From: Corynebacterium sp. sy039
GTDB lineage: Bacteria > Actinomycetota > Actinomycetes > Mycobacteriales > Mycobacteriaceae
Assembly (NCBI RefSeq): GCF_007904105.1
Contig: NZ_CP042325.1
Location: forward strand, 1,302,001 to 1,366,000
Length of the DNA: 64,000 nt
Reading direction: 5' to 3'
Made by a program: the position numbers and the translations under genes. Shown one piece after another: positions 38,190-47,054 of this stretch (position 1 is its first letter; every line of letters starts with the position of its first letter). The notes under the pieces are model-generated. The model ran no database searches. It was not told where the DNA came from and saw only the letters and a program-made list of their open reading frames with translations.

Positions 38190-38796
38190 TGGATTCTTTT
38201 AGTTCTTCGATCCGTTCTTCTAGTGCTTGTTGCGCCATCGTATGACTTATCGAATAACTAAAACCACGCCTAGCCAGCATTCCCATAATCGAACGCATAT
38301 TCTTGATGTACTGGGCGTTGTTCACAGGGATATCTGTTATTTTCTCTGCTTTCTTAGCAGCGATCTTTTTCGCAGTCTCGTGTTCTGTGTTCTCATCAAT
38401 TTGTGATAATGCTTCTTGCCGTAACGCTGCGTCTATACCTTTTTCTTTTAGTTCTCTGCCAAGAACATATTTAGATTTGCCACGCATCTGATGACGTTGC
38501 CGTACCCACTCATAAGCAAAGTTTTTGTCATCAATTAGTTTACTTTGGACGAAGTCTTCCAAGAGCGAAGCTATGATTTCAGGCGCAAAACCTAAGGAAC
38601 ATAATTTTTGTTCAAGTTCATAATGAGAACGCTGCCGCTGCTCAATGAGCAATAATGCACGCCTACGAGCCTGAGTCTTTTGTGCTGTTTCTTCTTCGCA
38701 CACGCTTTGTGGTTGAGCATTATACTCCGCAATCATCTGACGCAATTTTTCGATATGCGCTAAACGATTATCTCTGCTATTCACTATTCCTCTCAA
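38176..38796 (-). CDS. recX: RecA regulatory protein RecX
   Basis: This encodes 206 residues. Three-helix RecX repeats are visible (RALLLIEQRQRSHYELEQKL, CSLGFAPEIIASLLEDFVQ and KLIDDKNFAYEWVRQRHQMRGKSKYVLGREL). RecX modulates RecA filaments. It lies 72 bases after recA on the same strand, with a hairpin between. Confidence 0.93.
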   Translation of the reverse strand: MRGIVNSRDNRLAHIEKLRQMIAEYNAQPQSVCEEETAQKTQARRRALLLIEQRQRSHYELEQKLCSLGFAPEIIASLLEDFVQSKLIDDKNFAYEWVRQRHQMRGKSKYVLGRELKEKGIDAALRQEALSQIDENTEHETAKKIAAKKAEKITDIPVNNAQYIKNMRSIMGMLARRGFSYSISHTMAQQALEERIEELKESSARA

Positions 38797-38816
38797 CCTT
38801 TTCTTACAGCCCCTTA

Positions 38817-38852
38817 AGAGTGCTGAGAATGTTTCCGTATTCCCAGCACCCT
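38817..38852 (-). terminator. recA-recX intergenic hairpin
   Basis: On the + strand AGAGTGCTGAGAAT is followed by GTTTCCGT and ATTCCCAGCACCCT: a stem with a few mismatches in the recA-recX gap. Without a clear T-run it is more likely an attenuator or partial terminator setting the recA:recX ratio, as known in other bacteria. Confidence 0.55.
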
Positions 38853-38868
38853 ACTCATGAGTTGAGTG

Positions 38869-39996
38869 TTATTCTTCGGCATCTTCTTCTGGATCATCGA
38901 AGTCGATATTAGGAACCATATCAACTACCTCATCAGTGAGTTCATCATTGTTGTGCGCATACTCACCAACACCAAGTTTTTGCAAAATCTTTTGCTCAAT
39001 TTCATCGGCAAGATCGACGTTTTCTTTAAGGTATAACCGCACTTTCTCTTTGCCTTGACCTAATTGCTCACCTTCATAGGTAAACCATGAACCAGCTTTC
39101 TTGATGATGCCATTATCAGTTCCCATATCAATCAATGTTGACTCACGAGAAATCCCCTCACCATAGATAATGTCAAATTCAGCTACCTTGAACGGTGGCG
39201 ATACTTTGTTTTTAACAATTTTTATCTTGGTACGATTACCGATAGCGTCTTGACCATCTTTTAAGGTCTGCACACGACGCACATCGCAACGAACTGAAGC
39301 ATAAAATTTTAGTGCCTTACCACCAGTAGTAGTTTCCGGCGAACCAAACATAACACCAATTTTGTCACGCAACTGATTAATAAAAATAGCAGTAGTGCCA
39401 GAGTTATATAATGCACCAGTCATTTTCCTCAGCGCCTGGCTCATCAAACGTGCTTGCAGACCAACATGACTATCCCCCATGTCTCCATCGATTTCTGCTT
39501 TCGGAGTCAGTGCAGCGACAGAGTCCACGACGATAATATCTATAGCTCCCGAACGAACCAACATATCAGTGATTTCTAATGCTTGTTCTCCAGTATCAGG
39601 CTGAGATACTAAAAGCGCATCGGTATCCACACCGAGTTTACGAGCATATTCAGGATCAAGTGCATGTTCTGCGTCAATGAAAGCAGCGATACCACCATTT
39701 TTTTGTGCCTGAGCAATAGCATGGAGCGCAACCGTAGTTTTACCTGATGATTCTGGACCATATACCTCCACAATGCGACCACGAGGAAAACCGCCAATAC
39801 CTAAAGCAACGTCGATAGCGGTGTTACCAGTGGAAATAGCTTGGATTGGCGGACGATTGTCATCACCAAGGCGCATGACTGCCCCTTTACCAAAATCTTT
39901 CTCAATGAGCTGCAAAGCTGCATCTAAAGCCTTTTTTCTATCCTCGCCCGATACAGGGACTACGGCTGCTGACTTAGCATTTTTCTTCGGTGCCAT
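38869..39996 (-). CDS. recA: Recombinase RecA
   Basis: This encodes 375 residues. Walker [10 protein letters not shown] is at 80-88, with MAw signature-type and L2-loop segments such as [18 protein letters not shown]. There is no intein. It activates LexA autocleavage. A LexA-type box lies about 180 bases upstream of the ATG. Confidence 0.97.
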   Translation of the reverse strand: MAPKKNAKSAAVVPVSGEDRKKALDAALQLIEKDFGKGAVMRLGDDNRPPIQAISTGNTAIDVALGIGGFPRGRIVEVYGPESSGKTTVALHAIAQAQKNGGIAAFIDAEHALDPEYARKLGVDTDALLVSQPDTGEQALEITDMLVRSGAIDIIVVDSVAALTPKAEIDGDMGDSHVGLQARLMSQALRKMTGALYNSGTTAIFINQLRDKIGVMFGSPETTTGGKALKFYASVRCDVRRVQTLKDGQDAIGNRTKIKIVKNKVSPPFKVAEFDIIYGEGISRESTLIDMGTDNGIIKKAGSWFTYEGEQLGQGKEKVRLYLKENVDLADEIEQKILQKLGVGEYAHNNDELTDEVVDMVPNIDFDDPEEDAEE

Positions 39997-40177
39997 TTTC
40001 TTCCTTTACGTAATTTGCTTTCCTATTAGCTATTTTGTTTTATCATTCTCTAGTCTAATGAGGATTCTCTTATCTATTGGACGCTACGCCGAAACAAAAA
40101 GATCCATGGTTTTTCTTTAATACGATCAATCACATCTGCGATAGTAACTAACGTCTGCGATATCACCATTAGATTAC

Positions 40178-40193
40178 ACAAACATTTGTTCGA
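40178..40193 (-). promoter_or_regulatory. LexA (SOS) box of recA
   Basis: Read on the minus strand it is TCGAACAAATGTTTGT, a near-palindrome fitting the corynebacterial/mycobacterial TCGAAC-N4-GTTCGA consensus. It lies 182-197 bases upstream of the recA ATG and about 90 bases from the divergent bioY, implying a long recA leader. Confidence 0.75.
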
Positions 40194-40282
40194 TAACAAA
40201 CATTTTCGCCATCTTTTTCTTATAAAGATTTTTCTCAACAAAAAGATACTATTTTAGTTTCCCCTACGGTAATATCTTTCAA

Positions 40283-40861
40283 GTGTCTAACTCATCATCA
40301 CCTCGCTCCACCATGAGTGATATCGCATACGTTGCAGTTTTCGCCGCTCTTATCATTGTGCTAGCTTTTGTTGCTATTCCAGTAGGTACAGCCGGTGTGC
40401 CTATAGTTATGCAAAATGCAGCGATAATCCTGACCGGTCTGGTTCTAGGTCCTCGACGTGGTTTGCTCGCCACATGCCTTTTTCTTGGTATCGGTTTAGT
40501 AGGATTGCCGGTATTTCCTGGTGGACGCAGCACTCTCGTAGCGCTAGCAGGTCCTACTGTGGGGTACATCATTGGATACCTGGTATCCAGTTTCGTCGCA
40601 GGTCTTATCGCGTACCAGGCACCACGAAAAAGTAAAGCAGCACATTCTCTAGTGCTCGTTATAGCGGCGATCCTAGCACTTGGTTGTCAATATCTATGTG
40701 GGGCAGCTGGACTCTCTGTACGAGCAGGAATGGAATTTTCCGCTGCCTTGACCGCACAAATTCCTTTTATCATTCCGGATTTAATTAAAATAACCGCTGC
40801 TGTCCTTATCACTCTGAGTATCCACACCGCCTTCCCCCAGTTACGTCCTGCAAAGTCTTAA
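40283..40861 (+). CDS. bioY: Biotin ECF transporter S component
   Basis: This encodes 192 residues and about six membrane helices. BioY signatures are IPVGTAGVPIVMQNAAIILT and LGPRRGLLATCLFLGIGLVG, with GLPVFPGG. It binds biotin in the membrane. The start is a GTG. It is followed by bioM and bioN. Confidence 0.93.
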   Translation: MSNSSSPRSTMSDIAYVAVFAALIIVLAFVAIPVGTAGVPIVMQNAAIILTGLVLGPRRGLLATCLFLGIGLVGLPVFPGGRSTLVALAGPTVGYIIGYLVSSFVAGLIAYQAPRKSKAAHSLVLVIAAILALGCQYLCGAAGLSVRAGMEFSAALTAQIPFIIPDLIKITAAVLITLSIHTAFPQLRPAKS

Positions 40862-40879
40862 CACTAATAACTAACTTTT

Positions 40880-41590
40880 GTGTCTATGGTCGCTATCGAT
40901 TTTCATAATGTTTCCGTCGCCTACGATGACCACACCATACTTAATTCTGTCACCCTTAATCTCACCGAAAAAAGAATCGGCATTATTGGTGCTAATGGTG
41001 GTGGAAAATCTACACTCATCAAGCTCATCAATGGTTTAGCTGCACCAACTTCAGGGAAGGTAAGCGTCGACGGGCTTGATGTGGCGAAAAATGGGAAAGA
41101 AATTAGGAAAAAAGTAGGATTTATTTTCTCTGATGCAGAAAATCAAATCATTATGCCAAGCGTCGAAGACGATGTCGCCTTTAGTTTGAGGCGGCTTCGG
41201 TTATCTAAAGCGGAAAAGAAACAACGCGTATCAATGATACTTAAGCGCTTTTATTTGGATAATCATGCACAATTATCGCCGCATATTCTTTCTGGCGGTC
41301 AAAAACAATTACTAGCACTGGCTTCAGTGCTAGTAATCGAACCAGAACTTATTATCGCTGATGAACCGACCACACTACTTGACCTGCGCAATCGACAACA
41401 GATTCATAAGATATTCAATGAATTAGAGCAACAACTAATTATAGTGACACACGATTTAGAATTGCTTGATGATTTTGATCGTGTCCTATGCATCGATGAG
41501 CATACTGTCGTTGCTGACGGAAAGCCGCAAGAGGTCATTGAGTTTTATCGTGACCTTATGACCGGTGAAAGAAAACACCATGATCACTAA
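40880..41590 (+). CDS. bioM: Biotin ECF transporter ATPase
   Basis: This encodes 236 residues with a GTG start. Walker A reads GANGGGKST (the usual S/A before GKS is G), signature LSGGQKQ and Walker B LIIADEPTTLLD. Q-loop region: SDAENQIIMPSVEDDVAF. It ends overlapping bioN by 11 bases. Confidence 0.93.
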   Translation: MSMVAIDFHNVSVAYDDHTILNSVTLNLTEKRIGIIGANGGGKSTLIKLINGLAAPTSGKVSVDGLDVAKNGKEIRKKVGFIFSDAENQIIMPSVEDDVAFSLRRLRLSKAEKKQRVSMILKRFYLDNHAQLSPHILSGGQKQLLALASVLVIEPELIIADEPTTLLDLRNRQQIHKIFNELEQQLIIVTHDLELLDDFDRVLCIDEHTVVADGKPQEVIEFYRDLMTGERKHHDH

Positions 41591-42203
41591 CACTCCCTTA
41601 GGAGTCTATGTACCTGGACATTCTCTCATCCACCGTATGAAACCACTGGTAAAATGTAGTGTCCTCATTCTTTTTATCATCCTCACGAGCACCTTCGTCC
41701 ATGATCCTTATGCAGCAACAGGGTGCGTGCTTTTGGGAATGATACTGTATGCGTTGGCACGCATTCCCGTGCGTATCGCGTGGGGACAACTTTTCCCATC
41801 ATTACCGGTACTACTGGTATTGGGATTATTTCAGTGGTGGCAACATGGTTGGAAAGAAGCTATATGTATAACTTTTGTCATCTTTTCAGCACTCATGCTT
41901 GCTATTCTTCTCACCCTTACTACCACGTTGCGTGCCATGATGGATGAGTTAGAGTCTGTACTTCATCCGCTCAAGCGTTTTGGTGTGCCAAGCAACACGA
42001 TTGTTCTAGCTTTTTCTCTTACGCTAAGGCTTATTCCACTTATGCTCAATACCGTCAATGAAGTTCTCGCAGCACGCAAAGCCAGAGGCGCTTCTTTTTC
42101 TCTCAGTGCTTTTGGCACTCCAGTGCTCATTAGAGCTATTCGACGTGCTCAAGCAATAACCGAGGCATTACTCGCTCGTGGAGTCCACGATGACTCAGAC
42201 TAG
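41580..42203 (+). CDS. bioN: Biotin ECF transporter T component
   Basis: This encodes 207 residues. The EcfT-type membrane protein has the coupling motif ARKARGASF and a second Arg-rich RAIRRAQAITEALLARG. The ATG inside the end of bioM follows GAAAG; a GTG 15 bases earlier is an alternative. It completes the bioYMN operon typical of corynebacteria. Confidence 0.92.
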   Translation: MITNTPLGVYVPGHSLIHRMKPLVKCSVLILFIILTSTFVHDPYAATGCVLLGMILYALARIPVRIAWGQLFPSLPVLLVLGLFQWWQHGWKEAICITFVIFSALMLAILLTLTTTLRAMMDELESVLHPLKRFGVPSNTIVLAFSLTLRLIPLMLNTVNEVLAARKARGASFSLSAFGTPVLIRAIRRAQAITEALLARGVHDDSD

Positions 42204-42225
42204 ATAAAAAGCACAAAATCAAAAA

Positions 42226-42253
42226 TGCACCTGCTCATATAGGAACAGGTGCA
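42226..42253. terminator. Terminator between bioN and pspA
   Basis: TGCACCTG / CAGGTGCA stem with a 12-base loop. On the minus strand it is followed by TTTTTGATTTTG, so it ends pspA; it also separates bioN. Confidence 0.8.
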
Positions 42254-42276
42254 CTTTCGGCGATACCAAACAGTTC

Positions 42277-43134
42277 TTAAAGTTCGCCTCGTAATTCTCG
42301 CATTTTTCGAGCTACTGCATCATCAGCCGCAGCACTTGGTGCAGCAAAATCAGAATTAGATTGAGCTGAGGACTCAATGGATTGCTGTGCCAACCCAGAA
42401 TCAAGCTCAGTATTCTTAGCATTCATTTCTGCACGAATTTGCTCTAAACGAGAATGGCCTGCAAGTTGCACCCCTGCTTGCTCTACTTCAGCCATACGGT
42501 TCTGGATAGAGTTTTGTGCTAATTCTGCAGAGCCAAGAGCATTAGCATAACGACGCTCGATCTTTTCACGTACTTGATCAAGATTAGGAGTGTTACGAGA
42601 GGTGAGAGAGTTCATTGACTGAATCGACTCAGCAACCTTTTCTTGCATTTTCGCTTGTTCAAGCTGACTTAATAATTTCGTCCGCTCAGCAACTTTTTGC
42701 TGTAAAGCCATAGAGTTCTTCTCTACTGCTTGTTTTGCTGCTGATGCCTGTTGCAAAGCCTGATCATGCAACTTCTTGGTATCTTCTACGCCCTGTTCAG
42801 CAGTAACGAGTTGAGCAGCAAAAGCCTCTGCAGCGTTGTCGTATTCAGTTGCTTTAGCATTATCACCCGCAGCACGAGCCTTGTCTGCTAATTGAATAGC
42901 TTGGCGAGTATTTCCGTGCAGCTTTTCAATTTCCGCTAGTTGACGATTAAGCTGCATCTCCAACTGACGCTGGTTGCCAATCACCGCAGCAGCCTGCTGT
43001 GAAAGAGCCTGGTGCTGACGCTGTGCTTCTTCGATTGCTTGTTGAATCTGAATTTTTGGATCAGCGTTTTCTTCGATCTTAGAATCGAACAATGCCATGA
43101 AGTATTTCCAAGCCTTCACAAAAGGATTAGCCAT
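42277..43134 (-). CDS. pspA: PspA/IM30 family membrane-stress protein
   Basis: This encodes 285 residues, almost entirely coiled coil, starting [20 protein letters not shown] with an amphipathic N-terminal helix. It is homologous to mycobacterial Rv2744c ('35 kDa antigen'). It follows clgR, its usual regulator in actinobacteria. Confidence 0.93.
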   Translation of the reverse strand: MANPFVKAWKYFMALFDSKIEENADPKIQIQQAIEEAQRQHQALSQQAAAVIGNQRQLEMQLNRQLAEIEKLHGNTRQAIQLADKARAAGDNAKATEYDNAAEAFAAQLVTAEQGVEDTKKLHDQALQQASAAKQAVEKNSMALQQKVAERTKLLSQLEQAKMQEKVAESIQSMNSLTSRNTPNLDQVREKIERRYANALGSAELAQNSIQNRMAEVEQAGVQLAGHSRLEQIRAEMNAKNTELDSGLAQQSIESSAQSNSDFAAPSAAADDAVARKMRELRGEL

Positions 43135-43190
43135 AGTGCACGGAACCTTTCAGATAATATCCACAAAAGTGGTTAAGTATTTTATTGGTA

Positions 43191-43218
43191 TTTCATAATT
43201 TATCGGATAATTATGAAA
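43191..43218. repeat. Perfect AT-rich palindrome between clgR and pspA
   Basis: TTTCATAATT-TATCGGAT-AATTATGAAA is a perfect 10-base inverted repeat with an 8-base spacer. It lies 8 bases after the clgR stop and 57 bases before the pspA start. There is no T-run after it on the minus strand, so it is more likely an operator or RNA processing element than a terminator. Confidence 0.6.
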
Positions 43219-43225
43219 CTCGCAT

Positions 43226-43555
43226 TTATACGTGAATTAAGTCTACATCAGCGTTATGCACTGCCATCGAACCAGCAGCCTCGATGAGAATGTCAGAAAC
43301 GCTAGTCCCAAGCGCATGGCATACAGAAGCAAGTAATTCAGAAGAAACCTCTTTACGACCACGCTCCAGCTCAGAAAGATAACCTGGAGAAACACGAGAC
43401 ATCTCAGCTAATTCACGTAATGTAATACCCTTATCAGCTCGACAAGAACGCAGCGCAGCGCCCAATGCTTCACGCAACAATGGCTCTGGCACCCTGTTCT
43501 TCACAGGAGAAATAGGCTTATCTAAAACTGCTGTATATTTCATCATCATTATCAT
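43226..43555 (-). CDS. clgR: Clp-gene regulator ClgR
   Basis: This encodes about 109 residues. The XRE HTH (ALRSCRADKGITLRELAEMS, then RVSPGYLSELERGRKEVSSE) and the phrase VCHALGTSVSDILIEAAGSM are diagnostic of ClgR, which activates clpP1P2, clpC and psp genes. The start is uncertain: ATG codons occur at codons 1, 3, 4 and 5 of this call (MIMMMKYT) and a TTG further upstream; none has a clear ribosome binding site. ClgR is known to be a Clp substrate. Confidence 0.9.
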   Translation of the reverse strand: MIMMMKYTAVLDKPISPVKNRVPEPLLREALGAALRSCRADKGITLRELAEMSRVSPGYLSELERGRKEVSSELLASVCHALGTSVSDILIEAAGSMAVHNADVDLIHV

Positions 43556-43675
43556 TAACGTGTCGTGGTATTTTTTTGTTCCATAGCTCAAGGCTTTTTC
43601 TGCAATTAGTTACATACGTGCTTTCTGTAGTTCAACTCTATCATTATCGCTTCAGAAAAATACTAAATACATCTG

Positions 43676-44200
43676 TCATTCAAGCACTTTTAAGAAGTAG
43701 TACAATGCATACTCAACAGCTTTAATACGAATATCATTGCGCTCACCAATGAGTAATGAATCATCTCCGATATGAGCTGCGCCTATTTCAGTAGCACGCA
43801 CTGCCATTACACGTTTTTCTACTGATGATGGAAAAGCAATTCCTACCCATACTTCTCCTACTGGATGCCCATCTTGAGTATCTGGGCCAGCCACACCTGT
43901 CAAGGACAGTGCCCAATCACTGCGACAAACTTTTTGTGCACCTTGTGCCATAGCACATGCACATTCACGCGATATAACACCATAAGTATCAATAATGGAT
44001 TGCTCCACTTGAGCCACTGTGTGTTTGAGATCAGTGGCATAAGTAACTAAGCCGCCACGCAACACAGCACTAGCACCAGGAATTTCTGCAAGGCGCGCAC
44101 TCAATAACCCAGCACTTAATGATTCGCACACGCTTATTGTTTGTTCTGCACTACGTAAAAGCTCAACGACGCGAGCTGCAAGATTATCGCTGCTTAACAT
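43676..44200 (-). CDS. cinA: CinA-family nicotinamide-nucleotide amidohydrolase
   Basis: This encodes 174 residues corresponding only to the C-terminal CinA (PncC) domain: SVCESLSAGLLSARLAEIPG, ASAVLRGGLVTYATDLKHTV and LTGVAGPDTQDGHPVGEVWV. PncC deamidates NMN. It overlaps pgsA by 7 bases and precedes clgR, the typical actinobacterial order. Confidence 0.92.
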   Translation of the reverse strand: MLSSDNLAARVVELLRSAEQTISVCESLSAGLLSARLAEIPGASAVLRGGLVTYATDLKHTVAQVEQSIIDTYGVISRECACAMAQGAQKVCRSDWALSLTGVAGPDTQDGHPVGEVWVGIAFPSSVEKRVMAVRATEIGAAHIGDDSLLIGERNDIRIKAVEYALYYFLKVLE

Positions 44201-44817
44201 TGGGCAGTTCTTTGCGAATCAATAAGATATTGCACTCCTGTAAGCACAGTAACAACTACTGCTGCAATGAGCACTAAGAAAACTGGTAGTGCTGTCCACT
44301 CAGGCAATGGCAATAAGTATAATGCGACTGCGCCAGCTTGTAAGGCGGTTTTAATTTTTCCGCCCTTGCTAGCCGGAACCACACGACCTTGTCGTAGTTG
44401 AAACATACGCCATATTGTTATGCCTAATTCCCGCACTAAGATTATTATGCTCACCCATATAGGAATAGCGCCAACAATGTTGAGGCAAATAAGAGCTGTT
44501 GCCATGAGTGCTTTATCGGCAATCGGATCCGCGATTTTGCCGAAATCCGTGACAATACCTTTAGCCCGAGCGATATCACCATCGAGTTTGTCGGTAATCA
44601 TTAGCGCAGAAAAACATGCGAATGATCCCCATAACCAGCGTGTATGTTGATTATCTGCCGCTAAAACTAACCATGCAAAAAAAGGGATAGCAATGATACG
44701 CAAACAGGTCAAAGCATTAGGAACATTAAAGTTCGATGGCGACTTAGTCTGTGTAGACTCAATCCCCACGTTGACTTGTTGCTGCACCTTTTGTTCCTGT
44801 TCCACAACTCCACACAT
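44194..44817 (-). CDS. pgsA: CDP-alcohol phosphatidyltransferase (PGP synthase-like)
   Basis: This encodes 207 residues. The catalytic motif D76-D79-G80-A83-R84-G93-D97-D101 is complete in DKLDGDIARAKGIVTDFG plus KIADPIAD. Four to six membrane helices are present. It probably makes phosphatidylglycerophosphate; C. glutamicum has two pgsA paralogues and this is the cinA-linked one. The N-terminal 30 residues are polar. Confidence 0.9.
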   Translation of the reverse strand: MCGVVEQEQKVQQQVNVGIESTQTKSPSNFNVPNALTCLRIIAIPFFAWLVLAADNQHTRWLWGSFACFSALMITDKLDGDIARAKGIVTDFGKIADPIADKALMATALICLNIVGAIPIWVSIIILVRELGITIWRMFQLRQGRVVPASKGGKIKTALQAGAVALYLLPLPEWTALPVFLVLIAAVVVTVLTGVQYLIDSQRTAQC

Positions 44818-44873
44818 TACCCTTTTTAGAAAATTAACGCATAGTGCTCAGAAAAAGATATAAGCTATACGCT

Positions 44874-45170
44874 ATGAAAACTTTTCTAATCACCTATATG
44901 TACGACACTGAATCGAGCACAATAGATCAACTCCGTCCCCCACACCGTGTTTTTCTCGCTCAGCTCAAAGAAGAAGGAAAACTGGTTGGTTCCGGACGTT
45001 TAGTCGAAGGCACAGGCGCCGGAAACGCAATAATTATTCTCCAGCTATCCGAAAATTCAACCATAGCTGACGTCGAAAATCTGCTTGAGGATGATCCATT
45101 TTGCAACCACAATGCCATCGACGGACGCACTATTCAAGTGTGGGATCCTACCTTAAAAATTTGGGATTAA
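44874..45170 (+). CDS. YciI-family protein
   Basis: This encodes 98 residues. MKTFLITYMYDTES, RPPHRVFLAQLKEEGKLVGS and the final segment DDPFCNHNAIDGRTIQVWDP match the YciI (DGPF/YCII) fold, of uncertain enzymatic role. TATAAG about nine bases upstream of the ATG and no ribosome binding site suggest a leaderless mRNA. It overlaps the opposing LysR gene by 18 bases at the 3' end. Confidence 0.85.
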   Translation: MKTFLITYMYDTESSTIDQLRPPHRVFLAQLKEEGKLVGSGRLVEGTGAGNAIIILQLSENSTIADVENLLEDDPFCNHNAIDGRTIQVWDPTLKIWD

Positions 45171-46025
45171 GGCCTTAAGAAAAGCCTTCGCCGCAGGGCT
45201 AGTATTAAAGTCACTCCACGCAAGATATTCCACCCGAGCAGGACCATCTTCCACAGCAATAGTTGCTAGCGAATCATCTGCAGGAACACACTGCTTGGAA
45301 AGCAGCCCTACCGCTAAACCTGCACGTATCAGGGCTAGCATAAGGTCAATAGCTGTTACCTCAAAAGCTACCTCCCGTACCAGCCCAGCGCGCTCAAAAG
45401 CCATGTCCGTTTGAGCGCGCCCTGCGCTATTCATCGGAAAATCAACAAATCGTTCAGAGGCAATATCTGCAAGCGAAATCTTTTTCTCCTCACGTAAAGG
45501 ATGATCTGGCGAAACTACCGCCACTAAAGATTCTCTTGATAATTCCCGAAAATCCACCCGGGAAGGCTGAGCATTTTCCGCTAAACCAAGAAATGCTATA
45601 TCCAAATGATGAGCATGAATATCCTCAATAAATTGTTCACTGCCGCCACTGCGTAATTCAATTTTCACCTGTGGATAATCCCGGTGGAATTGTGCCAACA
45701 CCCCAGGGATATCCACAGCCGTCACGGTAGGTATCACACCGATCCTTAGCCTCCCCTGCACCTGCCCTTCGGCAGCTAATGCACCCAAGTACGCACGCTC
45801 GGCAGCAGCAAGACTTTCACGCGCATACTCCACAAACACCGCACCCGCCGTAGTGAGCTCCACTCGTCGTGATGAACGTGCAAAAAGCGCAATCCCTATT
45901 TCTTGCTCTACAGCTTTGATCTGATGGCTCAGTGCTGATTGCACCACAAAACACCGCTGGGCAGCACGAGTGAAACTCTTCTCCTCTGCCACAGCTACTA
46001 CATAACGCAATTGCTGCAACTCCAT
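45153..46025 (-). CDS. LysR-family transcriptional regulator
   Basis: This encodes 290 residues from MELQQLRYVVAVAEEKSFTR. The N-terminal HTH spans about 1-60 and the C-terminal effector domain starts near 90 (GRLRIGVIPTVTAVDIPGVL). The OxyR redox cysteines are absent. It is divergent from the EamA exporter, its probable target; the ligand is unknown. Confidence 0.88.
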   Translation of the reverse strand: MELQQLRYVVAVAEEKSFTRAAQRCFVVQSALSHQIKAVEQEIGIALFARSSRRVELTTAGAVFVEYARESLAAAERAYLGALAAEGQVQGRLRIGVIPTVTAVDIPGVLAQFHRDYPQVKIELRSGGSEQFIEDIHAHHLDIAFLGLAENAQPSRVDFRELSRESLVAVVSPDHPLREEKKISLADIASERFVDFPMNSAGRAQTDMAFERAGLVREVAFEVTAIDLMLALIRAGLAVGLLSKQCVPADDSLATIAVEDGPARVEYLAWSDFNTSPAAKAFLKALIPNF

Positions 46026-46103
46026 AGAAGTATGATTATATCTCATAGTTCTTATGAAAAATATGTGTTGGACTCATCATTACAGTTCATGGAACATAAA
46101 AAT

Positions 46104-46994
46104 ATGTCACATACAGCATCACGTACACCGATTGGTTGGATCACTCTCACCTCCCTTGTGCCCATCATCTGGGGCACCACCTACATCGTCACCACTGCCC
46201 TCTTACCAGCCGGTCACCCCCTCTTCGCCGCATTCATACGAACATTCCCCGCAGGCCTTATCGCCCTCTTACTCTCCCGCCAGCTCCCACACGGACAATG
46301 GTGGTGGAAAAGCCTTGTCCTCGGAGGGCTCAACATGGGCGCATTCTTCCCACTACTTTTCCTCACCGCACAGCACCTACCAGGCGGTGTAGCAGCAACC
46401 CTCGGAGCCACCCAACCCATCATCATCGCGTTCCTTGCTGTGCTCATCCTGCATGAACAACTATCCACGTGGCGGCTTATGTGGGGCACAATCGGCATGA
46501 TTGGGGTGGCATTGGTTGTACTCGGCCCAGAAGCAGCACTAGACCCCATCGGCGTTATCGCAGGTCTAGGCGGATCACTCTCCATGGGTACAGGAGTAGT
46601 GCTCACGAAAAAATGGGGGCGCCCCACCCACGTCAACGCACTAGGACTCGCTGGCTGGCAACTCACCGCCGCCGGCTTACTCCTCTTCCTCCCCGCCATG
46701 CTTATCGACGGAATCCCGCATGACATCGACGCCAAAGCTATCGCAGGCTACGCATGGCTCAGCCTTATCGGAGCTCTCGCAACCTACACAATATGGTTCG
46801 CCGGCATACGCCACCTATCCGTCACACCAGCAGCACTACTGGGGCTCCTCTCCCCATTAACCGCAGCAGCGCTAGGCGCACTCATCGCACACGAAGCCCT
46901 CACCCCACTGCAACTGCTTGGCTTCATCATTGCCCTAATAGGACTTCTTGCCGGACAATTACCTGGACCTACCCGTAAGAATGGTCGTCGTTAA
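46104..46994 (+). CDS. EamA/DMT-family exporter, GC-rich
   Basis: This encodes 296 residues with ten membrane helices in two EamA repeats (WITLTSLVPIIWGTTYIVTT and LSLIGALATYTIWFAGIRHL). An ATG 15 bases upstream (46089) is also possible. Codon third positions are strongly C/G (for example CCC ATC ATC TGG GGC ACC ACC TAC ATC GTC), unlike the AT-rich neighbours, suggesting a different origin. It is transcribed divergently from the LysR gene across about 78 bases. The substrate is unknown, probably an amino acid or metabolite. Confidence 0.9.
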   Translation: MSHTASRTPIGWITLTSLVPIIWGTTYIVTTALLPAGHPLFAAFIRTFPAGLIALLLSRQLPHGQWWWKSLVLGGLNMGAFFPLLFLTAQHLPGGVAATLGATQPIIIAFLAVLILHEQLSTWRLMWGTIGMIGVALVVLGPEAALDPIGVIAGLGGSLSMGTGVVLTKKWGRPTHVNALGLAGWQLTAAGLLLFLPAMLIDGIPHDIDAKAIAGYAWLSLIGALATYTIWFAGIRHLSVTPAALLGLLSPLTAAALGALIAHEALTPLQLLGFIIALIGLLAGQLPGPTRKNGRR

Positions 46995-47005
46995 GCATAA
47001 AACTA

Positions 47006-47038
47006 AGTGCCTGCTATCAAAAGCAGGCACTATTATTT
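47006..47038. terminator. Bidirectional terminator EamA gene/terC
   Basis: AGTGCCTGCT / AGCAGGCACT is a perfect 10-base stem with loop ATCAAA, followed by ATTATTTC. Confidence 0.88.
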
Positions 47039-47054
47039 CAGATAAACCACACAA

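Noticed and set aside
40880..41590. BioM Walker A GANGGGKST as a disabled ATPase
   Set aside because: The invariant G, K, S and T are all present and the signature and Walker B are intact; G at the variable position is tolerated in ABC ATPases.
46136..46978. Long Arg/Pro/His-rich ORFs in other frames of the EamA gene
   Set aside because: They are products of the gene's high third-position GC; the ten-helix frame is clearly the real one.
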